Source of the DNA: Bacteroidales bacterium | GTDB lineage: Bacteria; Bacteroidota; Bacteroidia; Bacteroidales; JAADGE01 | NCBI GenBank assembly: GCA_029934265.1 | Contig: JAOZMN010000188.1 | Coordinates: 1 to 6,037, forward strand | Reading direction: 5' to 3' | Length of the DNA stretch: 6,037 nt | Shown here: positions 1 to 6,037 of the stretch, in pieces | How the letters are laid out: each line of letters begins with the position of its first letter | Numbering within the stretch: the stretch's first letter is position 1 | Notes under the pieces: model-generated | Database searches by the model: none | Seen by the model: only the letters and a program-made list of their open reading frames with translations | What the model was told of the DNA's origin: nothing | Program-made: the position numbers and the translations under genes

Positions 1-1
1 A

Positions 2-550
2 ATGAAAAATTCTAATTCAAAAGTTTCTGAATTTAAAAAAACTGTTGAAAGTTTGACTGAAGAAATGAATAAAAAAAATGATGAAATTTCTTCCTTGAAA
101 ACAAAACTTGAGCAAATGGACGTGGATATGGCTGAGCTTAACGAAAAAATAGACGGTATGTCCGAAGATATTACCGGTCTTGAAACCGAAAACACAGAAA
201 AAAAAGAAGTAATAAGCGAACAAGATAAAAAATTACATACGGCTTATTACATAATCGGCAACAAAGCAGACCTTACTGAAAAAGGTATAATTTCCACAGA
301 AGGTAAAATTCTCGGAATAGGCGGTGTTCATAAAATTCACCCGAAAGCAGAAAAGTTTACTGAAATAGACATCAGAGAATTAACTCAATTTTCACTTAAT
401 TCCGTAAAGAAAGCTCTTATTCTTTCGCAACATCCGACAGGTTCTTTTACTTTAGATAAAGATTCCGACAATAAATTTGAAAGCATAACAATAAGCGACC
501 CCGATAAATTTTGGAGTATGTCAAAATACCTTGTAATTATCACAAAATAA
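2..550 (+). CDS. Cbp1-like coiled-coil surface protein, 5'-truncated
   Basis: This is the C-terminal 182 residues of a likely cell-surface or envelope protein. Residues about 5-77 are a charged, heptad-like coiled coil rich in E, K, L and S. Residues about 78-182 form a compact domain: the LHTAYYIIG motif at 78-86, LTEKGII at 91-97, a GIGG turn at 105-108, ILSQHPTGSF at 140-149, and FWSMSKYLVI at 170-179 just before the end. From memory, this order matches the C-terminal domain of the Cbp1 collagen-binding glycoprotein adhesin family of Bacteroidota, whose full-length members begin with a lipoprotein signal peptide. None is visible here, and the frame is still open at the window edge. The ATG at position 2 is therefore probably an internal methionine. 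The gene ends at TAA, 63 bp from the convergent radical SAM gene. Collagen binding is a family label, not something the sequence shows. Confidence 0.75.
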   Translation: MKNSNSKVSEFKKTVESLTEEMNKKNDEISSLKTKLEQMDVDMAELNEKIDGMSEDITGLETENTEKKEVISEQDKKLHTAYYIIGNKADLTEKGIISTEGKILGIGGVHKIHPKAEKFTEIDIRELTQFSLNSVKKALILSQHPTGSFTLDKDSDNKFESITISDPDKFWSMSKYLVIITK

Positions 551-576
551 GTAGCTTGAAAAAATATTTTTCTTAT

Positions 577-600
577 CGGGCCACGTTTTAACGTGGCACG
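577..600. terminator. Bidirectional hairpin terminator between convergent genes
   Basis: The arms GCCACGTT (580-587) and AACGTGGC (590-597) are perfectly complementary. In practice they make a 7-bp stem with a 4-base loop, extended by CG/CG pairs at 577-578 and 599-600 across one G-A mismatch. On the plus strand a T-rich stretch (about 602-610) follows. On the minus strand the A-rich stretch at about 559-569 supplies U residues. The hairpin sits between two convergent stop codons (550 and 614), so it can serve both genes. Confidence 0.7.
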
Positions 601-613
601 ATTTGTTTTTGGA

Positions 614-2056
614 TTATTTTTTCGGATTAAATTTTAATACTGATAAGGCTCCGATAAAAGCATTTTTAAATTCTTGAAAATTCTCAATTTCTTTAAGTTT
701 ATTGATTATTGTAACCGGACGGAAATAGAATTTTTTAAATGCTTGTTTTACTTTTTTGAATAAAAATTCAAGCTCTACATCTTTTTCCCAGTATTGCATT
801 TCAAAACTTTGAGAACGACCAATAGGGTCATCGACAAATTCTTGCCAAAAGTCATAGGAAATAATGCCCTCCCGTAATGCTTCATTGTAAATGGCAGTGA
901 ACGGAAATGGCATAAGAATGCTGTATTGAGCATAGGTTAAACTTATTGAACGAGAAAACTTAAGCGTTCTTTCAATATCATCTTTGGTTTCGTCCGGTAA
1001 GCCGATAATAAAATTACCGATTGTTTGTATGCCGGCTTTTTTGCACATTTTTATAACTGTTCGTATTTCTTGGGTTGTATTGCCTTTTTTTATGCGTTTT
1101 AAAGTTTTATCCATGCCGGATTCTATGCCGAATTGAATACGATGCAAACCGGATTTTTTTACTTCGGTAACTAATTCTTGAGTTATCGAGCCGATTCTTC
1201 CTCTGAAACTCCAATCTATTTTAATATTGTGTTTTTGCAAATCTTTTGCAAATTCGACAACTTTTTTGGATTGAAGTGCAAAGAGGTCATCAAAAAAGAA
1301 TACTTCTTTAAAGCCAAGTTCTGTCAGATATTTTATTTCTTCAATAATATTTTCGTTTGAGCGACTTCTGTAGCTTTTGTTAGGAGTAAAACAAAATGTA
1401 CATTTAAAAGGACAACCTCTTGAAGACATGACCGTTGCAAGCATTTTATTTTTTCCGACAATACTTATGTAAATATCGGAAGGTAAAAAACTTCGGTCAG
1501 GTATCGGTAAAGTGTCAAGGTCTTTGACGTAAGCCTTTATAGGATTCAAATATTCTTTGTTATTGCGAAACAATCCGAGTCCTTTTATTTTTACAAGTTC
1601 TTCCGGACTTGCGTTGTTTTCAAGTGCTTCCAAAAGTTCAAGCATTACTTCTTCACCTTCGCCGTGTACAATATAATCGACATTTTTATATCGCAATGAT
1701 TCTTTTGGATATAGGGTAGGGTGGTGTCCGCCGAGAACAGTGATAATATTAGGATTTATTTCTTTTGTAATATTTACGCTAAGCAGAACATCGTGCATCG
1801 ACATTGTATATGTCGTAATTCCAACCATATACGGAGAAAATTTTGCAATTTCTTTTTTTAGTTCCGGATAACCGATTCGCATCGGAACACAATCAAGAAT
1901 TTTAACTTCGAAGCCGGAATTTTTCAGAATAGTTGCAATATACAGTAAGCCCAAAGGTGGATAGTAGCCTATTATTTCAATAAAATCATCTTCGATACCG
2001 ACTTTTACATTATATTCTTGTGGAGGATTTATGAGTAATATTTTTTTTTTAATCAT
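614..2056 (-). CDS. B12-binding-domain radical SAM enzyme
   Basis: A 480-residue protein with the two-domain layout of cobalamin-binding radical SAM (class B-like) enzymes. Residues about 4-150 look like a Rossmann-type B12-binding domain: LLINPP at 7-12, PPLGLLYIA at 33-41, VLGGHHPT at 107-114 and VHGEGE at 130-135. A linker with LPIPDRSFLP (183-192) leads to the radical SAM core, where C215-x3-C219-x2-C222 should bind the 4Fe-4S cluster. FFFDD (253-257), IQFGIESG (307-314) and the GLPDET motif (352-357) are typical core elements. Family members perform methylations or other radical reactions, often on lipids, cofactors or natural products; the substrate here cannot be read. The usual DxHxxG histidine is absent: D55 is followed by C-V. 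The start lies inside the last codons of kdtA (8-bp overlap), implying co-transcription and probable translational coupling. An A10 run follows codon 2. Family assignment is secure; specific function is unknown. Confidence 0.9.
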   Translation of the reverse strand: MIKKKILLINPPQEYNVKVGIEDDFIEIIGYYPPLGLLYIATILKNSGFEVKILDCVPMRIGYPELKKEIAKFSPYMVGITTYTMSMHDVLLSVNITKEINPNIITVLGGHHPTLYPKESLRYKNVDYIVHGEGEEVMLELLEALENNASPEELVKIKGLGLFRNNKEYLNPIKAYVKDLDTLPIPDRSFLPSDIYISIVGKNKMLATVMSSRGCPFKCTFCFTPNKSYRSRSNENIIEEIKYLTELGFKEVFFFDDLFALQSKKVVEFAKDLQKHNIKIDWSFRGRIGSITQELVTEVKKSGLHRIQFGIESGMDKTLKRIKKGNTTQEIRTVIKMCKKAGIQTIGNFIIGLPDETKDDIERTLKFSRSISLTYAQYSILMPFPFTAIYNEALREGIISYDFWQEFVDDPIGRSQSFEMQYWEKDVELEFLFKKVKQAFKKFYFRPVTIINKLKEIENFQEFKNAFIGALSVLKFNPKK

Positions 2057-3278
2057 TGATTTGTACTTTTTTCAAAATTTTACAGCTTGCTCCGGCTTCG
2101 TTTCTGACATAATTTCCTGCCGACAAGCCTGTTTTGTCTCTGAAATTTTTATCGTTTATTATTTTATTAATGACTGACTTAAATTCCGTATAGTTGCATA
2201 TTGAAAAAGCAGCCTTACTGTCTATTAAGCCGACAGCTTCGTCGAAATTTTGATATTTTTTGCCGAAAATAACGGGTATTCCACAAACTGCCGGCTCTAA
2301 AGTATTATGTATTCCCGCACCGAAACCTCCGCCGACATAAGCAATATTTGCATATTTATATAGCGATGACAGCATACCGACATTGTCGATTATCAATACA
2401 TTTTTTTCTTGAATGTTTTTTTCGTTTGCTTCGGAAAAAAGTATGCTTTTTTCCGAAATACTATTACAAAGTTTACTTATTTTTTCTTCGGATATTTCAT
2501 GCGGAACAATTATAAATTTAACGTTTTTTCTATTTGAATTAATAAATTTTACGATAATTTGTTCGTCGGCAAACCAAGTACTGCCGGCTATTACAAGTAA
2601 TTTGTCTTGCTTAAAATTTTCAATCAAATTAATTTTTTTACTTGTTTTAAAGATGTCCAAAACTCTGTCAAAGCGTGTATCGCCGACTACAGCAGTGTTT
2701 TTTATGTTGATTGAATTAAGTAATTTTTCTGAATTTTGATTTTGAATAAAAAGTGTTGTGAAATTTTTCAGAATATCTCTATAAAAATTTCCGTAAAATT
2801 TAAAAAATATTTGATTTTCTCTGAATATTCCGGAAATTAAAAATGTTTTTATATTGTTTTTTTTTAGTTCGGATAGATAATTGTACCAAAATTCATATTT
2901 AACCCAAAAGACATAATCGGGTTGATAAGTTTCAATAATATTTTTTGCGTTTTTTTTACTGTCGGGAGGAAGGTATGTTACATAATCGGCTTTGGGATAG
3001 TTTTTGCGAAGTTCGTAACCGGAAGCTGAAAAAAAAGTGAGTAATATTTTATATGCCGGTTTTGTTTCTTTAATTTTTTCGATAAGCGGTCGAGCTTGTT
3101 CAAATTCGCCGACTGAAGCACAATGAAACCAAATTATTTTTTTATTATTGCCGACAGGTTTATCGTTTTTTTGTTTTTTTATACCGGAAACCCTTTTCCT
3201 TGCTTTGTTATTGAATAAAGAAACAAGTTTTATTAATATCGAATATAAAAATATACCTATTGTATATATAAGAAACAT
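2049..3278 (-). CDS. kdtA: 3-deoxy-D-manno-octulosonic acid (Kdo) transferase
   Basis: The product (kdtA, also called waaA) is a GT30-family glycosyltransferase that moves Kdo from CMP-Kdo onto the lipid A precursor at the inner face of the cytoplasmic membrane. Its 409 residues are close to the usual Bacteroidota length. Residues 1-22 form a hydrophobic membrane anchor followed by basic residues. The N-terminal lobe carries FHCASVGEFEQ (51-61), where E58 corresponds to the conserved catalytic-base glutamate of the SVGE motif, and VKYEFWYNY (126-134). The C-terminal, nucleotide-binding lobe has VGDTRFDRV (198-206), AGSTW (231-235), VPHE (258-261) and the signature VGGGFGAGIHNTLEPA (315-330) with GIPVIFG (333-339). 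The gene appears intact. It is first in the transcription unit and overlaps the radical SAM gene by 8 bp. No good promoter match lies upstream: a TAnnTTTA-like box at 3320-3327 is off consensus and is about 25 bases from the nearest TTTG (3353-3356). Confidence 0.96.
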   Translation of the reverse strand: MFLIYTIGIFLYSILIKLVSLFNNKARKRVSGIKKQKNDKPVGNNKKIIWFHCASVGEFEQARPLIEKIKETKPAYKILLTFFSASGYELRKNYPKADYVTYLPPDSKKNAKNIIETYQPDYVFWVKYEFWYNYLSELKKNNIKTFLISGIFRENQIFFKFYGNFYRDILKNFTTLFIQNQNSEKLLNSINIKNTAVVGDTRFDRVLDIFKTSKKINLIENFKQDKLLVIAGSTWFADEQIIVKFINSNRKNVKFIIVPHEISEEKISKLCNSISEKSILFSEANEKNIQEKNVLIIDNVGMLSSLYKYANIAYVGGGFGAGIHNTLEPAVCGIPVIFGKKYQNFDEAVGLIDSKAAFSICNYTEFKSVINKIINDKNFRDKTGLSAGNYVRNEAGASCKILKKVQIND

Positions 3279-3369
3279 TAAATAGTTAGTTTATAGGTTT
3301 TTGGCTTTTTAATATAAAGTAAAACTATAGTCCTGATGACTTCAGTACGGTACAAATATTGTGTTCAAA

Positions 3370-3407
3370 TTAAAAAGCAGTTACTTTTGAGGGCAACTGC
3401 TTTTTAA
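3370..3407. terminator. Long symmetric hairpin, probable terminator
   Basis: Two 13-base arms (3370-3382 and 3395-3407) are perfectly complementary and enclose a 12-base loop. The core is AGCAGTT/AACTGCT, flanked by A5 on the left and T5 on the right, so the structure ends in a U run whichever strand is transcribed. The secreted-protein gene that ends at 3524 is transcribed leftward into it. It therefore most likely ends that operon after a 3' leader of about 117 bases and insulates kdtA, whose start is 92 bp further on. No plus-strand gene reads into it within the window. Confidence 0.65.
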
Positions 3408-3523
3408 AATTTTAAAATATTAATTTTATCATACTAAAGACCCTCACATAAGTTTTTCCATATAAATGCTTGTATAATAACTATATTATAATACGTTTTA
3501 CCTCATGAAATAGGTCGAAGACC

Positions 3524-4072
3524 TTACCAGCCTCCTGATGCCGGCTTATCGAGAACGAGTACTGTAAGACAACCTCTGTTTTTTTGCTCCGGAGCTTGAT
3601 AAGAATCGCTTGCTTCAATTTCTTGTTTGGCTACCGGTATGTCTATTATTATTTTGAGTTTCGCTGTCGATGCAGGGAAGAAGTCAAAATAAGGGTGTAT
3701 CATTTTGCCTCGGTCTTCATCGAAATAATCCGTAAGAACTTGTTTGCCTGCTCCCGGTTCATATATGTTGCCGGGAAGATCCATTACTGTTTTTTGTGTA
3801 CTCATGTCAATTATTTTGAAGTTCATGGTATTATTGAATACTGAAGCCGCAAAAAATTGTATTCTGTAATCTTTCCCTTTTGTAAGCGTAAGCACAAATT
3901 CGTATTGATTACCGGAAGTGCAGGTTGCACTTTTTGATAAATTATTATATGCCCAAGGTTGTTTCACCCTTAAACGGTGAAAATCCAATTTTTTTGTACA
4001 TTGAGCACTTGCCGTATAGGGTAAGGCAAAGGCAAGCATCAATATTAAAATTTTCATTTTCATAATTTTCAT
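3524..4072 (-). CDS. Small secreted protein of unknown function
   Basis: I do not recognise a named family. The 182-residue product begins with a basic n-region and a hydrophobic stretch (residues 7-19), then TASA before Q24, a good signal peptidase I site, so it should be exported. C25 follows immediately, but the SAQC context is a poor lipobox. The mature part (about 159 residues) alternates hydrophobic and polar residues, as in a beta-sandwich: YEFVLTLTKGKDYRIQFFAAS (57-77 region), MNFKIIDM (83-90) and KLKIIIDIPV (138-147). The last 15 residues, from G167-C168 through LTVLVLDKPASGGW, look like a final strand and tail. Cysteines at 25, 51 and 168 could include one disulfide. Three in-frame ATGs lie within the first six codons; the first is used here, and the choice does not change the mature protein. 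It lies 35 bp downstream of the lipoprotein gene with no terminator between, suggesting one operon. A PPC-like beta fold is a guess only. Confidence 0.82.
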   Translation of the reverse strand: MKIMKMKILILMLAFALPYTASAQCTKKLDFHRLRVKQPWAYNNLSKSATCTSGNQYEFVLTLTKGKDYRIQFFAASVFNNTMNFKIIDMSTQKTVMDLPGNIYEPGAGKQVLTDYFDEDRGKMIHPYFDFFPASTAKLKIIIDIPVAKQEIEASDSYQAPEQKNRGCLTVLVLDKPASGGW

Positions 4073-4107
4073 AGTTAATGTAGTTTTATAAATTAGTTAA
4101 GTACACA

Positions 4108-5025
4108 TTAAACGTTGTTTCCTGTTAATTTATTTCTTATTTCGGAAATAATTTGCTTCAAATTGGCGAATTGCTCTTTTGTTATAACGATTTTTCTTGC
4201 TCCTCCTATTATAATTTGTCCTGCTGCGACTTCCGGTTTGGTGGCATTTTCAATATCAACTTCTTCTAATCCGTTGTATATTTTTTGAATTGGTTTTAGA
4301 TCTTCTATAATTTTTTTAATGTTTTCATCATCTTTATTTTGTTCCAAATAAAGTATTAGGTTTTCAAATATATTTTTCTGGTCTGCAATTAGTTGTATCG
4401 TTTTATCGTCTTCTTTGTATTCGTCAATCAAATTAACTACAATATAAAGACTTTCTAACCAGCCGCCGGCTGATATAAGTGCAAGTGAGGATTTTCTGTC
4501 ATTCAGTTCAAGATGTTTTACTATATCGAAATACGTATCGTTTGTTACGCTCATCAAAGAGTCTTTGCTGTCTTCAACATTATCAAAACGTTGTACTAAG
4601 CTTTCATCGAATACTGATGAAATTCCTATTTTATCGCTTAAATCTCTGACAACGCTTAAATATTTTATTGCATCTTTGGTTTTTGCAAAAGCTGCCGTAT
4701 ATGCTAAATCCGCTGAATATATTCCAAAACCGAGTTCTTGTGTTTTAGTGTCTATATATTTATCTGCATTTTCAACAGGATTAAGAACTTCTAATGAATA
4801 CGGTAAATTTTCATCATTTGTGAAATCGAACATATCTTTAGGAGACGGAATTAAATAAAAAGTAAGGTTATCTCCGGGAATATCTTCCAGACTTGCATCG
4901 TCAAATAGTTCATCAATTGCACCGTCGTCTGTTTTGGTGTTTTCTGTACTTTCTCCGCATGATTGGAGTAGTATAAAAATACTTGCCAATAATATAAATA
5001 CCGAGTTTACAAATTTTTGATTCAT
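4108..5025 (-). CDS. Alpha-helical lipoprotein of unknown function
   Basis: The 305-residue product has a signal peptide with a long hydrophobic core (residues 9-20) and the lipobox L20-Q21-S22-C23. C23 is the predicted lipidated residue after signal peptidase II cleavage, and G-E-S follows. An acidic linker (about 28-50) precedes a domain of about 250 residues that looks almost wholly helical. Recognisable blocks are FYLIPSPKDMF (56-66), LNPVENADKY (81-90), LGFGIYSADLAY (98-109), YLSVVRDLSDKIGISSVFDE (122-141) and LALISAGGWLESLYIVVNL (about 180-198). From memory, similar uncharacterised lipoproteins are widespread in Bacteroidota. No enzymatic motif is visible, and a structural or binding role at the outer membrane or periplasm is inferred. 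It is the first gene of a probable operon with the secreted protein downstream (35-bp gap) and has a good -7 element 44 bp upstream. Confidence 0.85.
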   Translation of the reverse strand: MNQKFVNSVFILLASIFILLQSCGESTENTKTDDGAIDELFDDASLEDIPGDNLTFYLIPSPKDMFDFTNDENLPYSLEVLNPVENADKYIDTKTQELGFGIYSADLAYTAAFAKTKDAIKYLSVVRDLSDKIGISSVFDESLVQRFDNVEDSKDSLMSVTNDTYFDIVKHLELNDRKSSLALISAGGWLESLYIVVNLIDEYKEDDKTIQLIADQKNIFENLILYLEQNKDDENIKKIIEDLKPIQKIYNGLEEVDIENATKPEVAAGQIIIGGARKIVITKEQFANLKQIISEIRNKLTGNNV

Positions 5026-5365
5026 ATCGTAAATGTTTTTTGTTTTTTTGGGTTAAAATTTTCGGAAACAAAGATAATACTTTTTTCGGCTTAACTTAAA
5101 TTTTTTTTTATTTTATTGTTAAACTTTAAAATTTGTTGATTTTCTTGTTGTGGTTTTAATATTATGTTAGGCGTTGTAATTTGCTTATTTTGAATTGAAT
5201 ACACATAGACTCTCTTTTTGTTTATTTTTATTTTGTTTTTATTTAAACCTTTTGGGATTTTTAATGTCATAGTTGAGAACAATTTAGAAAAACGTTTTTT
5301 TATTAAATATTCAGATTTTCAAATAGAAATCAATTTATTATTAACATTTTAAAATTTATTAACAG
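5026..5365. other. Divergent intergenic region
   Basis: These 340 bases separate the leftward lipoprotein operon from the rightward Spy-like gene. They are very AT-rich, with runs of T (for example 5101-5109), and contain a -7 element for the lipoprotein gene at 5069-5076. I find no clear TAnnTTTG box for the Spy-like gene on the plus strand and no strong hairpin, riboswitch or tRNA. A 63-codon minus-strand reading frame (5091-5282) is judged to be chance. Confidence 0.6.
5069..5076 (-). promoter_or_regulatory. Bacteroidota -7 promoter element of the lipoprotein operon
   Basis: On the minus strand this reads TATCTTTG, a full match to the Bacteroidota primary sigma factor consensus TAnnTTTG. 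It would start transcription near 5062-5064, giving a 5' leader of about 38 bases before the ATG at 5025. No clear -33 TTG lies at the usual distance upstream; only an AT-rich stretch with TTAAG is present there, so the site rests on the -7 box and its position. Confidence 0.6.
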
Positions 5366-5875
5366 ATGAAAAAAAATCATTTTAAATCGGCAGTTTTGAT
5401 AGTTGCATTGATAATGGCAACATCGCAAATGTATGCTCAACAAGGAAACGGACAAGGACAAGGGAATAAAAAAGGGCAATGTAACGGATACGGAAAATTT
5501 ATGAATATTCCTGATTTAACTGACAGTCAGATTGAAAAAATAAAAGTCCTGAAAACAACACACATGAAAACGGTACTTCCCGTAAAAAATGAAATCGGTG
5601 AAAAAGAAGCTAAATTACGAACTTTAATGTCGGCGGAAAATGTTGATATGAGTAAAGTAAACTCTCTTATTGATGAAATTTCTGTAAAAAAAGCTTTCAT
5701 GAAAAAAGATGGAGTTAAAATGGCAATTGAAATTCGTAAAATATTGACCGAAGAGCAAAGAGTATTTTTCGATATGCGTATGAGTTCAAAAAAAGGCTGT
5801 CGGAAAGGTGGCAAAGGTTACGGAAATTCAAGTTGCAGAGGCGGAGGTCGTGGTGCGAATTGTCATAACAGGTAA
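5366..5875 (+). CDS. Spy/CpxP-like secreted LTxxQ protein with Cys/Gly-rich tail
   Basis: The 169-residue product has a basic n-region (KK at 2-3), a hydrophobic core (about 8-18) and a predicted signal peptidase I cut after MYA at 24, so it is periplasmic. The mature protein starts with a Q/G/N-rich segment (25-44). A helical core follows (about 50-140), bounded by two LTxxQ motifs, LTDSQ (51-55) and LTEEQ (127-131), the hallmark of Spy/CpxP and periplasmic heavy-metal-sensor relatives. Family members act as ATP-independent chaperones or metal and envelope-stress sensors. The last 30 residues are unusual: basic and glycine-rich, with C145, C157, C166 and H167, plus C39 near the N terminus, suggesting metal binding or disulfide formation (inference). 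It stands alone here; no sigma factor, anti-sigma factor or efflux gene is adjacent in the window. The start follows an A/T-rich leader with no clear Shine-Dalgarno sequence. Confidence 0.85.
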   Translation: MKKNHFKSAVLIVALIMATSQMYAQQGNGQGQGNKKGQCNGYGKFMNIPDLTDSQIEKIKVLKTTHMKTVLPVKNEIGEKEAKLRTLMSAENVDMSKVNSLIDEISVKKAFMKKDGVKMAIEIRKILTEEQRVFFDMRMSSKKGCRKGGKGYGNSSCRGGGRGANCHNR

Positions 5876-5951
5876 ATCGTTGATTATTTTTTGACAGGGA
5901 CGGTTATGTAATAATTTTATGCGGATTGTGTCTCTCTGTTGTTATATTATC

Positions 5952-5986
5952 GAAAGCATTAAACTTTTTATAAGTTTAATGCTTTC
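5952..5986. terminator. 15-bp-stem hairpin downstream of the Spy-like gene
   Basis: The arms 5952-5966 and 5972-5986 pair perfectly over 15 bases around a 5-base loop (5967-5971). It begins 76 bp after the Spy-like stop codon and is the likely end of that transcript. The nearest T run on the plus strand (6002-6007) is not adjacent to the stem, so it is not a textbook intrinsic terminator. It could also end or stabilise a leftward transcript entering from beyond the window. Confidence 0.6.
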
Positions 5987-6037
5987 AGTCTAAAAAGTAT
6001 ATTTTTTCAAAATCAGACCCTTAGGGTTTTAAGTAAT

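Noticed and set aside
2413..2739. 108-codon plus-strand reading frame
   Set aside because: It lies entirely antisense inside kdtA, whose conserved motifs on the other strand make that gene certain.
3320..3356. Possible kdtA promoter (TAnnTTTA box with upstream TTTG)
   Set aside because: The box deviates from TAnnTTTG and the spacing of about 25 bases is longer than usual, so it is mentioned only as a weak possibility in the kdtA entry.
3370..3407. Hairpin considered as a mobile-element end or attachment site
   Set aside because: A/T runs flanking a GC-containing stem fit a bidirectional terminator, and no transposase, integrase or direct repeat is nearby.
4565..4858. 97-codon plus-strand reading frame
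   Set aside because: It is antisense to the lipoprotein gene and has no features of its own.
5091..5282. 63-codon minus-strand reading frame upstream of the lipoprotein gene
   Set aside because: It is rich in K, N, I and Q as expected for translated AT-rich spacer, has no signal peptide or motif, lacks a convincing promoter or ribosome binding site, and ends just before the -7 element of the next gene.
5527..5814. 95-codon minus-strand reading frame
   Set aside because: It is antisense to the Spy-like gene, whose signal peptide and LTxxQ motifs fix the coding strand.
5891..5896. TTGACA resembling a sigma-70 -35 box downstream of the Spy-like gene
   Set aside because: Bacteroidota primary sigma factors do not use this element, no well-spaced -10 box follows, and no gene starts downstream within the window.

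Overview
The window is AT-rich and reads as a chromosomal piece from a member of the Bacteroidota. The evidence is a Cbp1-like C-terminal domain, a Kdo transferase of the short Bacteroidota type, a lipoprotein with an L-Q-S-C lipobox, A-rich leaders instead of strong Shine-Dalgarno sequences, and one good match to the Bacteroidota -7 promoter element (TAnnTTTG). I cannot name a genus. I see no tRNA, rRNA, CRISPR, transposase, integrase or phage gene.

Layout from left to right. (1) Positions 2-550, plus strand: the 3' part of a coiled-coil surface protein resembling the Cbp1 collagen-binding adhesin family, cut by the left window edge. (2) Positions 551-613: a short convergent gap holding a GC-rich hairpin that can terminate transcription from both sides. 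(3) Positions 614-3278, minus strand: an overlapping pair, kdtA/waaA (Kdo transferase of lipid A-core synthesis) followed by a B12-binding-domain radical SAM enzyme. (4) Positions 3279-3523: a gap with a long A/T-flanked hairpin, probably the terminator of the next minus-strand unit, and the kdtA promoter region. (5) Positions 3524-5025, minus strand: an apparent two-gene envelope operon encoding an alpha-helical lipoprotein and then a small secreted protein, both of unknown function. (6) Positions 5026-5365: a divergent intergenic region with a clear -7 element for the lipoprotein operon. (7) Positions 5366-5875, plus strand: a small secreted Spy/CpxP-like (LTxxQ-type) protein with a Cys/Gly-rich tail, followed by a 15-bp-stem hairpin.

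Almost every product is exported or acts on the cell envelope: adhesin-like protein, Kdo transferase, lipoprotein, secreted protein and periplasmic Spy-like protein. The physically linked pairs are kdtA with the radical SAM gene, and the lipoprotein with the small secreted protein. I do not find convincing evidence of a new multi-gene system. The most promising leads are the radical SAM enzyme translationally coupled to kdtA and the uncharacterised lipoprotein/secreted-protein pair.
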